Source: Streptomyces spiralis
Lineage (GTDB): Bacteria > Actinomycetota > Actinomycetes > Streptomycetales > Streptomycetaceae
Direction of reading: 5' to 3'
Length of the DNA stretch: 64,000 nucleotides
NCBI RefSeq assembly: GCF_014654675.1
Contig: NZ_BNBC01000012.1
Coordinates: forward strand, 133,427 to 197,426
Within the stretch, counting starts at the first letter, position 1. Each line of letters opens with the position of its first letter. A program made the translations under genes and the position numbers. This document shows, piece by piece, positions 42,516 through 51,355 of this stretch. Below the pieces are notes generated by a model. That model was given only the letters and a program-made list of their open reading frames with translations, had not been told where the DNA came from and ran no database searches.

Positions 42516-43280
42516 GTGGGGACGATGGTGCTGGGGGAGCTGCGCGGGGCGCAGAAGTCGGCGAAGGGCGTGTCGCTGTACTCGCGGTACGTGAACCGGC
42601 CGGCGGGCCGCTATCTCGCGGCGGGCGCGTACCGGGCGGGGCTCACCCCGAACCAGGTCACGCTGGTCAGCGCGGCGTTCACCCTGGCGGGGATCGCCGC
42701 CGTGGCCCTGATACGCCCCTCCTGGCCGCTGGCTCTGACGGTGTACGCCGCCCTGGTCCTCGGCTTCGCCTTCGACTCCGCCGACGGGCAGCTCGCCCGG
42801 CTCACCGGGAAGGGCGGACCGGCGGGGGAGTGGCTGGACCACGTGGTGGACTGCGTGAAGATGGTCGCCCTGCACACGGCGGTGCTGATCTCCTTCTACC
42901 GCTTCTTCGACCTCCCGGGCGACGGCTGGCTGCTGCTCCCGCTCGGCTTCCAGCTGGCGGCCGTGGTCACCTTCTGCGGGGGGCTGCTCACCGAGCAGCT
43001 CAAGCGCGCCGCCGCCGAGGCCGCCACCCGGGCGGCCTCGGCGACGGCCGGGAACCCGGGCGGCGGCGCGCCGGCCGCGGCCCCGCCCTCCCGGCTGCGG
43101 GCGGTCGCCCTGCTGCCGGTGGACTACGGGGTGTTCTGCCTGGTGTTCCTCACGCTGGGCGCGCCCGGGCTGTTCCGCGCGGTCTACGCCGTCCTCGCCG
43201 CGGTGCACGCCCTCTTCCTCGTGGCGTTCCTCGCCAAGTGGTTCAGGGAGCTGTCCGCGCTTCCCCGGAACCCGGCGTGA
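42516..43280 (+). CDS. CDP-alcohol phosphotransferase, integral membrane
   Basis: A 254-residue membrane enzyme of the CDP-alcohol phosphatidyltransferase family, which moves a phospho-alcohol from a CDP-alcohol to an acceptor with loss of CMP. The full signature D-x2-DG-x2-AR-x8-G-x3-D-x3-D spans residues 87-112 (DSADGQLAR to LDHVVD). Several hydrophobic segments surround it. The GTG at 42516 is close behind GAGGGGGG, with an in-frame ATG nine bases later as alternative. The gene is convergent with, and overlaps by 38 bases, a cytidylyltransferase gene that could make its CDP substrate. The acceptor could be a lipid or a polysaccharide carrier and cannot be named. Confidence 0.83.
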   Translation: MGTMVLGELRGAQKSAKGVSLYSRYVNRPAGRYLAAGAYRAGLTPNQVTLVSAAFTLAGIAAVALIRPSWPLALTVYAALVLGFAFDSADGQLARLTGKGGPAGEWLDHVVDCVKMVALHTAVLISFYRFFDLPGDGWLLLPLGFQLAAVVTFCGGLLTEQLKRAAAEAATRAASATAGNPGGGAPAAAPPSRLRAVALLPVDYGVFCLVFLTLGAPGLFRAVYAVLAAVHALFLVAFLAKWFRELSALPRNPA

Positions 43281-43695
43281 CCAGCGCGTTCAGCGCCCTG
43301 GTGAGCAGGGTGCTGGAGGTGTGGACGGTGTACGGGAAGTACACGACCTCCACGCCGACGGCCGCGAAGTCACGCTCGAGCTTCTCCCCCTTCTCGGTAC
43401 CCCGCCAGTCGTCGCCCTTGAAGATCACGTCGAAGCGGACCTGCTTCCAGGTCTCGAGCTTGTCGGGCACGGTCTCCACGAACGCCGCGTCCACGTGCCG
43501 GACGCTGCGCACGATCTCCAGCCGCTCCGGCAGCGGGACCACGGGCCTGCGCCCCTTGGCGAGCTCGGCCATCTCGTCCGACACCACGCCGGCGACGAGG
43601 TAGTCGCACTGGCTGCGGGCATGGCGCAGGATGTTCAGGTGGCCGATGTGGAACAGGTCGTAGACCCCGGGTGCATAACCGACACGATGGACCAT
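43243..43695 (-). CDS. Cytidylyltransferase (glycerol-3-phosphate-type, TagD-like)
   Basis: A 150-residue nucleotidyltransferase of the cytidylyltransferase fold. GVYDLFHIGHLNILRHAR near residue 10 holds the HxGH nucleotide-binding motif, and VHTSSTLLTRAL near 130 is the counterpart of the RTxGIST motif. Size and sequence fit CTP:glycerol-3-phosphate cytidylyltransferase relatives, though members acting on other phospho-alcohols have the same pattern. Start is the ATG at 43695, where the fold begins. The tail-to-tail overlap with the CDP-alcohol phosphotransferase gene links the two functionally: this enzyme would supply the CDP-alcohol. Confidence 0.83.
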   Translation of the reverse strand: MVHRVGYAPGVYDLFHIGHLNILRHARSQCDYLVAGVVSDEMAELAKGRRPVVPLPERLEIVRSVRHVDAAFVETVPDKLETWKQVRFDVIFKGDDWRGTEKGEKLERDFAAVGVEVVYFPYTVHTSSTLLTRALNALVTPGSGEARTAP

Positions 43696-43902
43696 GCGTT
43701 CTCCCCCCACGGTGAACGTCACGAGTGCGCGTCACGAGTGACCGCCACGGCGGACGCCGTGCGCATGCCGCGGCGAACGCCCACCCGTCTAAACCACTCG
43801 TCAAAGACGATTGACGGTCCAACGACCTTACTGTGAAGCCACCCTGGAGATCCGGTGAACGGTTAAGGTGGACCAGGATCACTTCTGGGGGGAAGGGGAC
43901 CA

Positions 43903-45210
43903 GTGTTGACCGGATTCGAGTCCGGCCGGGCCGGCGAAGAGCAGGACCAGCGGGGCGCGCTCACCGGCCGCTGCCTGCTGCTGGTCTCCACCAACTACGC
44001 GCCCGAGCACACCGGCATCGGCCCCTACGCCACCCAGCTGGCCGAACACTGGGCGGCCCGCGGCGCCGACACGCATGTCCTGGCGGGCATGCCGCACTAC
44101 CCCTCGTGGCGGCTCGACCCCGAGTACTCGGGCTTCTGGCGGACCACGGAGTCGCGTGGCGGGGTCACCGTGCACCGGCGCCGGCACACCGTGCCCGCCC
44201 GTCAGACCGCCCTGCGCCGGGCCCTGTTCGAGGCCTCGCTGCTCGCCCACCAGCTCGCCGCCCCGCCCCGCATGCCCCGCCCGCACGCCGTCGTCGCCCA
44301 GATGCCGTCCCTGGCGGGCGCGGTGGCCGCGGCCCGCATCGCCCGCCGCCACCGGGTGCCGTTCGTGCCCGTCGTACAGGATCTGATGGGCGCGGCGGCC
44401 GCACAGAGCGGGATCAGCGGCGGCGACAAGGCGGCCGCCGTGGCCGCCCGCGCGGAGCGGTACGCGCTCGGCCGGGCCGCCCTCGTCGGCGTCATCCACG
44501 ACAGCTTCCGGCCCCGCGTGGAGGCCATGGGCGTCGACCCGGGCCGCATCCGGCTGGTGCCCAACTGGTCCCATGTCGCCCGCCCCTCGCGCCCGCGCGC
44601 CGAGACGCGGGCCCGCCTCGGCTGGCCCGAGGACCGCCAGGTCGTCCTGCACTCGGGGAACATGGGGCTGAAGCAGGGCCTGGAGGTGCTCGTGGAGGCG
44701 GCCCGGCTCGATCCGGGCCTCGACGTCGTCCTCATGGGCGACGGCAACCAGCGCGCCGCCCTCCAAGAGCGCGCCCGCGACCTGCCCAACCTGCGCTTCC
44801 TCCCGCCCGCCGCCGAGGCGGACTTCCCCGACGTCCTCGCCGCCGCGGACGTCCTCGCGGTCACCCAGCGGGCCTCCGTGCTCGACATGAGCGTGCCGTC
44901 GAAGCTGACCTCCTACTTCGCCGCCGGACGGCCCGTGATCGCCTCGGTGGCGGACGAGGGCGGCACGGCCGACGAGGTGCGCCGTTCGGGCGCCGGGGTG
45001 CTGGTCCCGCCGGAGGACCCGGCGGCCCTGCTGAAGGCGCTGAAGGACCTGGCGGCCGACCCGGAGGCCGCCGACCGGCTGGGGGCCCGCGGCCCCGCGT
45101 ACGTGGACGAGCGGCTCAGCCGCGCGGCCGGACTCGGCCGCCTGGACGACCTGCTCGCCGAGGCACTGGAACAGGGCACCACCGCCCACGAAGGAGCGGC
45201 ACGCGCATGA
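43903..45210 (+). CDS. Glycosyltransferase family 4 (WcaI-like)
   Basis: A GT-B glycosyltransferase of 435 residues. The N-terminal domain opens LLLVSTNYAPEHTGIGPYAT and HVLAGMPHYPSWRLDPEYSG, closely resembling WcaI of colanic-acid-type clusters. The C-terminal domain has VVLHSGNMGLKQGLEVLVEA and the nucleotide-sugar site VPSKLTSYFAAGRPVIASV. The family often transfers fucose or related sugars. gmd and fcl further along make GDP-fucose available, so a fucosyl transfer is plausible. GGAAGGGG precedes the GTG start. The stop overlaps the next start as ATGA, so it heads a tightly coupled exopolysaccharide operon of three genes. Confidence 0.85.
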   Translation: MLTGFESGRAGEEQDQRGALTGRCLLLVSTNYAPEHTGIGPYATQLAEHWAARGADTHVLAGMPHYPSWRLDPEYSGFWRTTESRGGVTVHRRRHTVPARQTALRRALFEASLLAHQLAAPPRMPRPHAVVAQMPSLAGAVAAARIARRHRVPFVPVVQDLMGAAAAQSGISGGDKAAAVAARAERYALGRAALVGVIHDSFRPRVEAMGVDPGRIRLVPNWSHVARPSRPRAETRARLGWPEDRQVVLHSGNMGLKQGLEVLVEAARLDPGLDVVLMGDGNQRAALQERARDLPNLRFLPPAAEADFPDVLAAADVLAVTQRASVLDMSVPSKLTSYFAAGRPVIASVADEGGTADEVRRSGAGVLVPPEDPAALLKALKDLAADPEAADRLGARGPAYVDERLSRAAGLGRLDDLLAEALEQGTTAHEGAARA

Positions 45211-46838
45211 ACGAAGAGGCACGGGGGCAGCAGGACGAACCGGAGCTCCTGCGCGACCAGGTGCAGCAGGTACTGCGGCACCGCGTCCTGGTGGGCTCGG
45301 GCCTGCTCGCCGGGCTGCTCGCCGGCTCCTGGTTCGCCTTCGGCTCGGCGCCGACGTACGAGTCCTCCAGCGAGGTCCTCGTCCGCGCGGCCACCGTCAA
45401 CCCGTACGTGTCGAACGGGGTCGCCGCCGACAAGCAGATCAACATCGGCAGCGAACGCCAGACCGCCGCGGGCAACACCGTGGCCGCCCGCGCCGCGCAG
45501 AAGCTCGGCCGCGGCACCTCCGAGGTCGGCGCACTGCAAAGCCACCTCCAGGTCACCAACCCGCCCAACACGCTGGTGCTGAAGTTCTCCTACGTCGCCG
45601 GCACGCCCAAGGCCGCCGCCGAGGGCGCCAACGCGTTCGCCCAGGCCTATCTCGACTACCGGGAGAAGCAGACCGCCGGCACCGTCGCCAAGATGGTCCA
45701 GGGCTACAAGGCGCAGCTCGACCCGCTCGCCAAGCAGCGCGACGACCTGATCAAGGAGATCAACCGGCTCCAGGGCGACACCGAGAAGAGCACCGTACTG
45801 GCCGCGCAGGCCAACCTGCTCGGCCAGATCACCCAGCTCACCAACAACATCACCGAGCTGAAGTCCCTGGACACCACGGCGGGCTACGTCACGGTGACCG
45901 CCGAGCCGCCGAAGAAGGCCGAAGGCCTCGGCACCCCGCTGCTGATCGCCCTCGGCGGTGTGCTCGGCCTGGCGGTCGGCCTGCTCGGCGCCTGGCTGCG
46001 GATGATCTTCGACCCGTCGGCCCGCTCGGCCGAGACCGTGGCCCGCGCCCTGCGCGCCCCCGTCCTCGGCGTCCTGCCCAAGGCCCCCGACGGGCCGCTG
46101 CTCGCCGCCGACGGCGCCCTCGCCGAGCAGTACCGCTCGGTGGCGTTCCGGCTCGCCTACGACCGCCACTTCGCCGACCGCCGCAGGCTGCTCGTCGTCG
46201 AACCGAACGGCGAGGGCACCACCGCGGGGGCCGTCGCCGTGAACCTCACCGCCTGCTTCGCCGAGACCGGCATGTCCGCGCTGCTCGTCGAGGCCGACCT
46301 GCGCCGCCCGGGCCTGGCCGGCCGGCTGCCGGAGGCGTCCCGCGGACGCGCCGCCTGGGCCACCGGCCGCTCGGGGGACGGCACGCCGTGGCCCGCCGGC
46401 CGGATCGTCACGGTCGACGCGGGCGAGTCCGGCACCTTCGAACTCGTCCCCGGCACCCGTGTGCCGCACGTGGCCCGCACCCTCACCTCCCCGGCGACCA
46501 CCCGCCTGCTGGACCAGGCGGACGCGCCGGGCACCACGGTCGTCGTCCTCGCCCCGCCCGTGCTGTCCTACGCCGACGCGCTCGCGCTCGTCGACCGCGT
46601 GGACGGAGTGGTCGTGGTCTGCGACCCGCGCACCACAGCCCGCACCGCGCTCGAACGGGTCCGCGAACTCATCGACGGGGCCGGCGGCCAGGTCCTCGGC
46701 GCCGTCCTGCACCCCGGCGCGCGCCGCCGGGGGAAGAAGCGCCGCCGGGCCACGAAGGCCGCCACCGTCCCGGTGCCCTCCACCCCGCTGCACGACGAGA
46801 CCGTCCCCCTGAACACCCTGTCCTCGGGCAGCCGGTGA
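45207..46838 (+). CDS. Wzz/bacterial-tyrosine-kinase-like polysaccharide co-polymerase with degenerate Walker A
   Basis: A 543-residue membrane protein. The first part has the Wzz arrangement: transmembrane segments near residues 27-47 and 243-265 enclosing an extracytoplasmic, partly coiled-coil domain (QGYKAQLDPLAKQRDDLIKE). The cytoplasmic part from about 300 onward resembles the BY-kinase ATPase. EQYRSVAFRLAYDRHF and VEADLRRPGL (Walker A') are present, but the P-loop reads PNGEGTTAG at 333-341, with Thr where the catalytic Lys should be. A C-terminal tyrosine cluster is also missing. It should regulate chain length but probably lacks kinase activity. Overlaps with both neighbours show one operon. 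Confidence 0.8.
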   Translation: MNEEARGQQDEPELLRDQVQQVLRHRVLVGSGLLAGLLAGSWFAFGSAPTYESSSEVLVRAATVNPYVSNGVAADKQINIGSERQTAAGNTVAARAAQKLGRGTSEVGALQSHLQVTNPPNTLVLKFSYVAGTPKAAAEGANAFAQAYLDYREKQTAGTVAKMVQGYKAQLDPLAKQRDDLIKEINRLQGDTEKSTVLAAQANLLGQITQLTNNITELKSLDTTAGYVTVTAEPPKKAEGLGTPLLIALGGVLGLAVGLLGAWLRMIFDPSARSAETVARALRAPVLGVLPKAPDGPLLAADGALAEQYRSVAFRLAYDRHFADRRRLLVVEPNGEGTTAGAVAVNLTACFAETGMSALLVEADLRRPGLAGRLPEASRGRAAWATGRSGDGTPWPAGRIVTVDAGESGTFELVPGTRVPHVARTLTSPATTRLLDQADAPGTTVVVLAPPVLSYADALALVDRVDGVVVVCDPRTTARTALERVRELIDGAGGQVLGAVLHPGARRRGKKRRRATKAATVPVPSTPLHDETVPLNTLSSGSR

Positions 46839-48064
46839 GAGCCCGCACCGCCGTCGTCTGCTCCGTCCTGGACCAGGCGGTCAGCGCGCTCACCAACATC
46901 GCCGTCCTGGTCCTGGTCGCCCGGCACAGCCAGGCCGCCACCTTCGCCGTGTTCGCCACCGCCTACGTCGTCTTCAGCGTGCTGCTGGGCGCGTTCGGGG
47001 CCTACGTCGGCCAGGAACTGGTGCTGCACCGGGGCGAGCCGGAGACCCTCGGGCGCGCCTGCCGCGGCGCCGCCGCGTTCACGGCGACCGCCTCCACCGT
47101 GCTGGGTGCCCTGCTCGCGGGCGGCGCCACGCTGGCCTCCTCGGACGCGGCCGTGTACGGGGCGCTCGGCCTGGTCCTGCCGATCACCCTCACCCAGGAC
47201 ACCCTGCGGTACTGCTTCTCCGTGCTGCGCACCCCCCATCTGGCGCTGCTCACCGACCTGGTGCGGCTCGGCGCGGCACTGCCCCTGCTGGCCGTGCAGC
47301 CGAACGGCGCCTCCGCCGCCCGGACGACGCTGGTGTGGGGGCTGTCCGCGCTGCCCGCCCTGCTGCTCGCCCTGGCCCTGCTGCGTCCGCACGTCCGCGG
47401 CGCGCGCACCGACCTGAAGCGCTATGTCGCCCGCGGCCACCTGGGCCGCCGCTTCCTGGTGGAGTTCGGCGTCGGCAACGCCACCAGCCAGCTCGCCGTC
47501 CTCGCCCTCGGACTGTTCGCGACCCCGCTCGCGGTGGGCGCGCTGCGCGGCGCGACCACCCTCTTCGGCCCGCTGAACGTGGCCTTCAACGCGGCCACCG
47601 GTTTCGGCCCGCCCCTGCTCACCCGGCATCCCGCACCCCGCCGCGCGGCCCTGGCCGCGGGCTGCGCGCTCGCCGCGGTCGCGGCCGGCTGGGCGGCCGT
47701 CCTGTACGCGCTGCCCACCCACTACGGCCGTCAGCTCCTCGGCGACACCTGGGAGTCGGCGGCCACGGTGCTGCCCGCGACCGGCGCCCAGTACGCGGCC
47801 ATGGCGTTCGGCGTGTGCGGGCTGCTCGCGCTGCGCGTGCTCGCGCCGCGCACCACGCTGCCGGTGCAGCTGGTGTTCTCGCCGGTCTCGGCCGGGCTGC
47901 TGCTCGCCGGGTACGCCTGGGCGGGCGTCGCCGGCGCGGCCTGGGGGCTGTGCGTCGGCTCGGTGCTCAAGGGCGCGGCGGCCTGGTGGAAGGCCGCCCG
48001 CCGGCCCGAGAGCAGGGCGGCCGTCAGCGCAGCTGCCGCCACCGCTCCGGGCGCAGTGTCGTGA
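46835..48064 (+). CDS. Polysaccharide flippase-like multispanning membrane protein
   Basis: A protein of 409 residues with about 12 hydrophobic segments and few charged loops, consistent with a Wzx/MATE-like lipid-linked oligosaccharide flippase. Sequence is Ala/Leu-rich with no sharp motif, so the call leans on topology (LDQAVSALTNIAVLVLVARH at the N-terminus is typical for the family) and on position after the Wzz-like gene, with a GTGA overlap. Its role would be to move the repeat unit across the membrane. The 3' end overlaps the convergent polymerase gene by 41 bases. Confidence 0.75.
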   Translation: MRARTAVVCSVLDQAVSALTNIAVLVLVARHSQAATFAVFATAYVVFSVLLGAFGAYVGQELVLHRGEPETLGRACRGAAAFTATASTVLGALLAGGATLASSDAAVYGALGLVLPITLTQDTLRYCFSVLRTPHLALLTDLVRLGAALPLLAVQPNGASAARTTLVWGLSALPALLLALALLRPHVRGARTDLKRYVARGHLGRRFLVEFGVGNATSQLAVLALGLFATPLAVGALRGATTLFGPLNVAFNAATGFGPPLLTRHPAPRRAALAAGCALAAVAAGWAAVLYALPTHYGRQLLGDTWESAATVLPATGAQYAAMAFGVCGLLALRVLAPRTTLPVQLVFSPVSAGLLLAGYAWAGVAGAAWGLCVGSVLKGAAAWWKAARRPESRAAVSAAAATAPGAVS

Positions 48065-49517
48065 TCAGCGCCAGGCACATCACCCCGATCGCGATCCGCC
48101 CGGACGCCTGGAGCAGCGGCCCCCGCAGCAGGATGAAGGAGTAGCCGGCGACGAGCGGGACGGCCAGGGTGAGGATGCTCGCCGGGCCGGCCCGCACCAC
48201 CTTGTGCGCGTAGCGCCGGTCGACGCGCGCCGCCACCCAGCCGATCAGCCCGAATCCGGCGACCATCCCCACCGAGCCGAAGTCCAGCCACAGTTCGGTC
48301 CACAGCGGGGAGGAGCGGTTGGTGTTGGCCGCCGCCATCCACTCGCTCACCATCACCCCGGTGTCCTTGGGCTTGGACGTCCACACCGAGCGCGGCACGA
48401 AGAACAGCACCGAACCGGTCAGCTGGCGGCCGTAGGTGTGACCGTTGCCCGCGTCGACGTAGGTGATGGTGTTGGCGAACATCGCCATCTGGTCGTAGTC
48501 CTTCTCCACCAGCGGGTCGAGGACCGAGGAGCTCTGCCGGGCGGCGGGCGTGTTCGCGCTGTCGTAGCGGAACTTGTCCGCGAACGGGAAGATCAGCACG
48601 GCCGCGGCGACGCCCAGCGTCAGCGCCGTGCGGTACATGGTGGGGCTCTGCGGGAACACCGTGAACAGCAGGGCGAGCAGCACGGTCAGGAACCAGTAAC
48701 GCGGGTTGGAGATCGGGTTGTTGACGACCAGGTTCACGCCCGCCAGCGCGGCCAGCGTCAGCCACGGCAGCGGGCGCCTGCGCGCCCTGGGCGAGGTGAT
48801 CAGCCAGCGGGTCACCACCATCAGCGCCAGCAGCGCCGGGACCGTGCCGAAGCCGCGCAGTATCGCCGTACCGGCCTGCGAGCCGCCGTCGCCCAGCCCG
48901 CTGTCGTCGATCGACTGGGTGATCTCCATCCGGCTGGAGAAGAACACCCCGAGCCCGCCGAGCTTGAGGACGAACAGCCCGCTGCCCGCGAAGGCCAGCG
49001 CCACCAGCAGCGCCAGGCGCCTCCGGGCGACCATCGCGGGCCGGAACACGGTACGGGCCGTCGGCCGCACCCCGGGCCGCACCAGCAGGGCACCGGCGTC
49101 GAAGGCCGCGCACGCCGCCAGCACCAGCCCGACCGCCAGCGCCAGATCGCTGCGGGAGCCCGCCACCGGCACCGGGTAGGTGCCCAGGACGGTCTGCGCG
49201 AGCGGCGCGATGCCCATCGCCATGTAGACGAACAGCCAGAACGTGCCCTGGAGCAGCTTGCGGTGCCGGCCCAGGATCATCGTGGACAGCCGGGCGCCCG
49301 CGTACACCGTGAGGACCAGCTGCAGCCAGTACGCCTGGTCGCGCAGCCCCGCGCCCTGCCGCAGCGTGACGAACGCGGGCAGCAGTACGGTCAGGCCCAG
49401 CACCAGCGGCAGCGCCAGCACCCGTCGCAGGGCGCCGGGCAGTACCCGCGCGGCGGCGGGCGTCTCGACCGCGTGCGGCGCACGAGCCGCACGCGTCGCG
49501 TGAATTCCCGCCGTCAT
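48024..49517 (-). CDS. O-antigen/EPS polymerase-like membrane protein
   Basis: A 497-residue membrane protein with roughly 11 hydrophobic segments and a long non-membrane loop between residues 355 and 425 (KFRYDSANTPAARQSSSVLD to SEWMAAANTNRSSPLW). This pattern belongs to Wzy-type polymerases, which join oligosaccharide repeat units outside the membrane. Conserved families are very divergent, so support comes from topology and the surrounding cluster. The ATG at 49517 follows AGGGGGG. The gene runs opposite to the flippase gene and divergent from the acetyltransferase gene. Confidence 0.75.
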   Translation of the reverse strand: MTAGIHATRAARAPHAVETPAAARVLPGALRRVLALPLVLGLTVLLPAFVTLRQGAGLRDQAYWLQLVLTVYAGARLSTMILGRHRKLLQGTFWLFVYMAMGIAPLAQTVLGTYPVPVAGSRSDLALAVGLVLAACAAFDAGALLVRPGVRPTARTVFRPAMVARRRLALLVALAFAGSGLFVLKLGGLGVFFSSRMEITQSIDDSGLGDGGSQAGTAILRGFGTVPALLALMVVTRWLITSPRARRRPLPWLTLAALAGVNLVVNNPISNPRYWFLTVLLALLFTVFPQSPTMYRTALTLGVAAAVLIFPFADKFRYDSANTPAARQSSSVLDPLVEKDYDQMAMFANTITYVDAGNGHTYGRQLTGSVLFFVPRSVWTSKPKDTGVMVSEWMAAANTNRSSPLWTELWLDFGSVGMVAGFGLIGWVAARVDRRYAHKVVRAGPASILTLAVPLVAGYSFILLRGPLLQASGRIAIGVMCLALITTLRPERWRQLR

Positions 49518-49608
49518 GAACCCCCCTGTCGCTTTTCGTTCACAGAGTCTACGGATTTGTGTGCGAGTGACGGTGGAAATCCCTAGGGTGGATCCGGAGG
49601 GGGAACAC

Positions 49609-50193
49609 GTGCGCGATCTAAGAACGTTCACACTGTCCGGATACGACAAGGGGCGCGGGATCGTCACCCAGGCGCTCTGGTTCTGCGTGATGAACACGCT
49701 CTTCATGGCGTGGTTCTGCCCGGCCCGGCTGCGCGTTGCGCTGCTGCGGGCCTTCGGCGCGCGGATCGGTGAAGGGGTGCTGATCCGGCACCGGGTCCGG
49801 GTGCTGTGGCCGTGGAAGCTGGCCGTCGGGGACCACACGTGGATCGGCGAGGGCGCCTGGCTGCTGAACCTGGAGCCGGTCACCATCGGCTCCCATGTGT
49901 GCGTCTCCCAGGAGGCGCTGCTGTGCACCGGCAGCCACGACCACCGCACCACCGACTTCCGCTACCGCAACGCGCCGATCCGGGTGGAGGACGGCGCCTG
50001 GATCGCCGCACGGGCCACCGTGCTCGCCGGGGTGACCGTCGGACGGCACGCGGTGGTCTCCGCGGGCACGGTCCTGAACCGCGACCTGCCGGAGCTGACC
50101 CTGTACACGGCCGACGGCACCCGCGCGCTGAAGGAGCCCGCACCGCACCCGGCCCTGAAGGCGACGAAGGCCGTGAAGGAGCGCGCCCGGTGA
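49609..50193 (+). CDS. Hexapeptide-repeat acetyltransferase (WcaF-like)
   Basis: A 194-residue left-handed beta-helix acyltransferase. Hexapeptide repeats run from VGDHTWIGEGAWLLNLEPVT to ARATVLAGVTVGRHAVVSAG, with the catalytic His in LCTGSHDHRTTDF, a pattern shared with WcaF of colanic acid clusters. The likely role is O-acetylation of a sugar in the exopolysaccharide using acetyl-CoA. The GTG start at 49609 has GGAGGGGG at five bases, stronger than any upstream choice. Its stop overlaps the next start as GTGA. Confidence 0.87.
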   Translation: MRDLRTFTLSGYDKGRGIVTQALWFCVMNTLFMAWFCPARLRVALLRAFGARIGEGVLIRHRVRVLWPWKLAVGDHTWIGEGAWLLNLEPVTIGSHVCVSQEALLCTGSHDHRTTDFRYRNAPIRVEDGAWIAARATVLAGVTVGRHAVVSAGTVLNRDLPELTLYTADGTRALKEPAPHPALKATKAVKERAR

Positions 50194-51305
50194 GAGCTCT
50201 GCACGCCGTCACCCTGCACACCCCCACCCAGTCCTTCGGCGGCCCCGTCCGGGTCGCCGTGAACCTCACCACGGGGCTCGCCGCCCGCGGCGTCGACAGC
50301 AGGATCGTCGCCCTCGGCTCCGGCTTCGACGGGCCGCTGCCCACCGACGTCGACGGCCGCCCCGCCCGTCTCTACCCGGCCCGCCGGGTCCTGCCCGGCG
50401 CCGGCTTCAGCGGGATCACCTCACCCGCGCTGCTGGCCGGCGCCCGCCGCCTGGTGCGCGACGCCGACGTGGTCCATGTCCACCTCGCCCGCGACCTGGT
50501 GACCCTGCCCCTCGCGCTGGCCGCGCTCGGCGCCCGGCGCCCGCTGGTGGTGCAGACCCACGGCATGGTCGACCCCAGCGACAAGGCGCTCGCCAAGCTG
50601 CTCGACCTGCTTGCCGTACGCCGGGTGCTGCGCCGCGCCTCGGCCGTGCTGCACCTGACCTCCTACGAGCGCAAGGGGCTGGACTCCGTGCTCGGCGGCC
50701 CCGACCCCGGCAACGGCGTACGGCTGGTCAACGGCGTCCCCGCGCAGGACCGCCGCCCGCACCCGCCCGGACCGCCCCGGCTGCTCTATCTGGCCCGTAT
50801 GCACGCCCGCAAGCGCCCCGCCGACTTCGTCGCCGCCGCCCCCGAGGTGCTGCGCCGCCACCCCGACGCCCGCTTCGTGCTCGCCGGGGCCGACGAGGGC
50901 GAGCTGGGCACGGCGCTGAAACTGGCCGGGGAACTGGGCGTGGCCGCCTCCGTCGACTACCTGGGCACCCTCGCTCCTGGCGCCGTCCTGGACGAGCTGC
51001 GCCGCACCCATGTGCACGTACTGCCGTCGGTGGACGAGCCGTTCCCGATGTCGGTGCTGGAGGCGCTGTCGGTGGGGGTGCCGTCGGTGGTGACCCCGAC
51101 CAACGGGCTCGCCGACGACCTCGCCCGCACCGGCGCCGGCCGCGTCTGCCCGGACCCGCGGCACCTGGCCGGGCAGATCCTGGACCTGCTGGACGCCGAC
51201 ACCGGCGAGCGCGCCTCGAAGGCCGCCTGGGAACTGTCGCGCACGTCCTTCTCCCTGGACGCGGTCACCGACCGGCTCCACACCCTGTACCAGTCCCTGC
51301 GCTGA
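50190..51305 (+). CDS. Glycosyltransferase family 4
   Basis: A GT-B glycosyltransferase of 371 residues. The N-terminal acceptor domain has a glycine-rich loop TQSFGGPVRVAVNLTTGLA and the strand VVHVHLARDLVTLPLA. The C-terminal nucleotide-sugar domain has LLYLARMHARKRPADFVAAA and the motif EPFPMSVLEALSVGVPSVVT, whose Glu binds the sugar-nucleotide ribose. Donor and acceptor are unknown. It is translationally coupled to the acetyltransferase and belongs to the same polysaccharide locus. A strong hairpin separates it from the convergent lipoprotein gene. Confidence 0.87.
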   Translation: MRALHAVTLHTPTQSFGGPVRVAVNLTTGLAARGVDSRIVALGSGFDGPLPTDVDGRPARLYPARRVLPGAGFSGITSPALLAGARRLVRDADVVHVHLARDLVTLPLALAALGARRPLVVQTHGMVDPSDKALAKLLDLLAVRRVLRRASAVLHLTSYERKGLDSVLGGPDPGNGVRLVNGVPAQDRRPHPPGPPRLLYLARMHARKRPADFVAAAPEVLRRHPDARFVLAGADEGELGTALKLAGELGVAASVDYLGTLAPGAVLDELRRTHVHVLPSVDEPFPMSVLEALSVGVPSVVTPTNGLADDLARTGAGRVCPDPRHLAGQILDLLDADTGERASKAAWELSRTSFSLDAVTDRLHTLYQSLR

Positions 51306-51315
51306 GCCCGCCGGC

Positions 51316-51345
51316 CGTGGGGGCCGCGTTCCGGCGGCCCCCACG
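51316..51345. terminator. Bidirectional terminator between glycosyltransferase and lipoprotein genes
   Basis: CGTGGGGGCCGC (51316-51327) pairs perfectly with GCGGCCCCCACG (51334-51345) around a six-base loop, between two convergent stop codons. Confidence 0.88.
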
Positions 51346-51355
51346 CACGGTGCCG

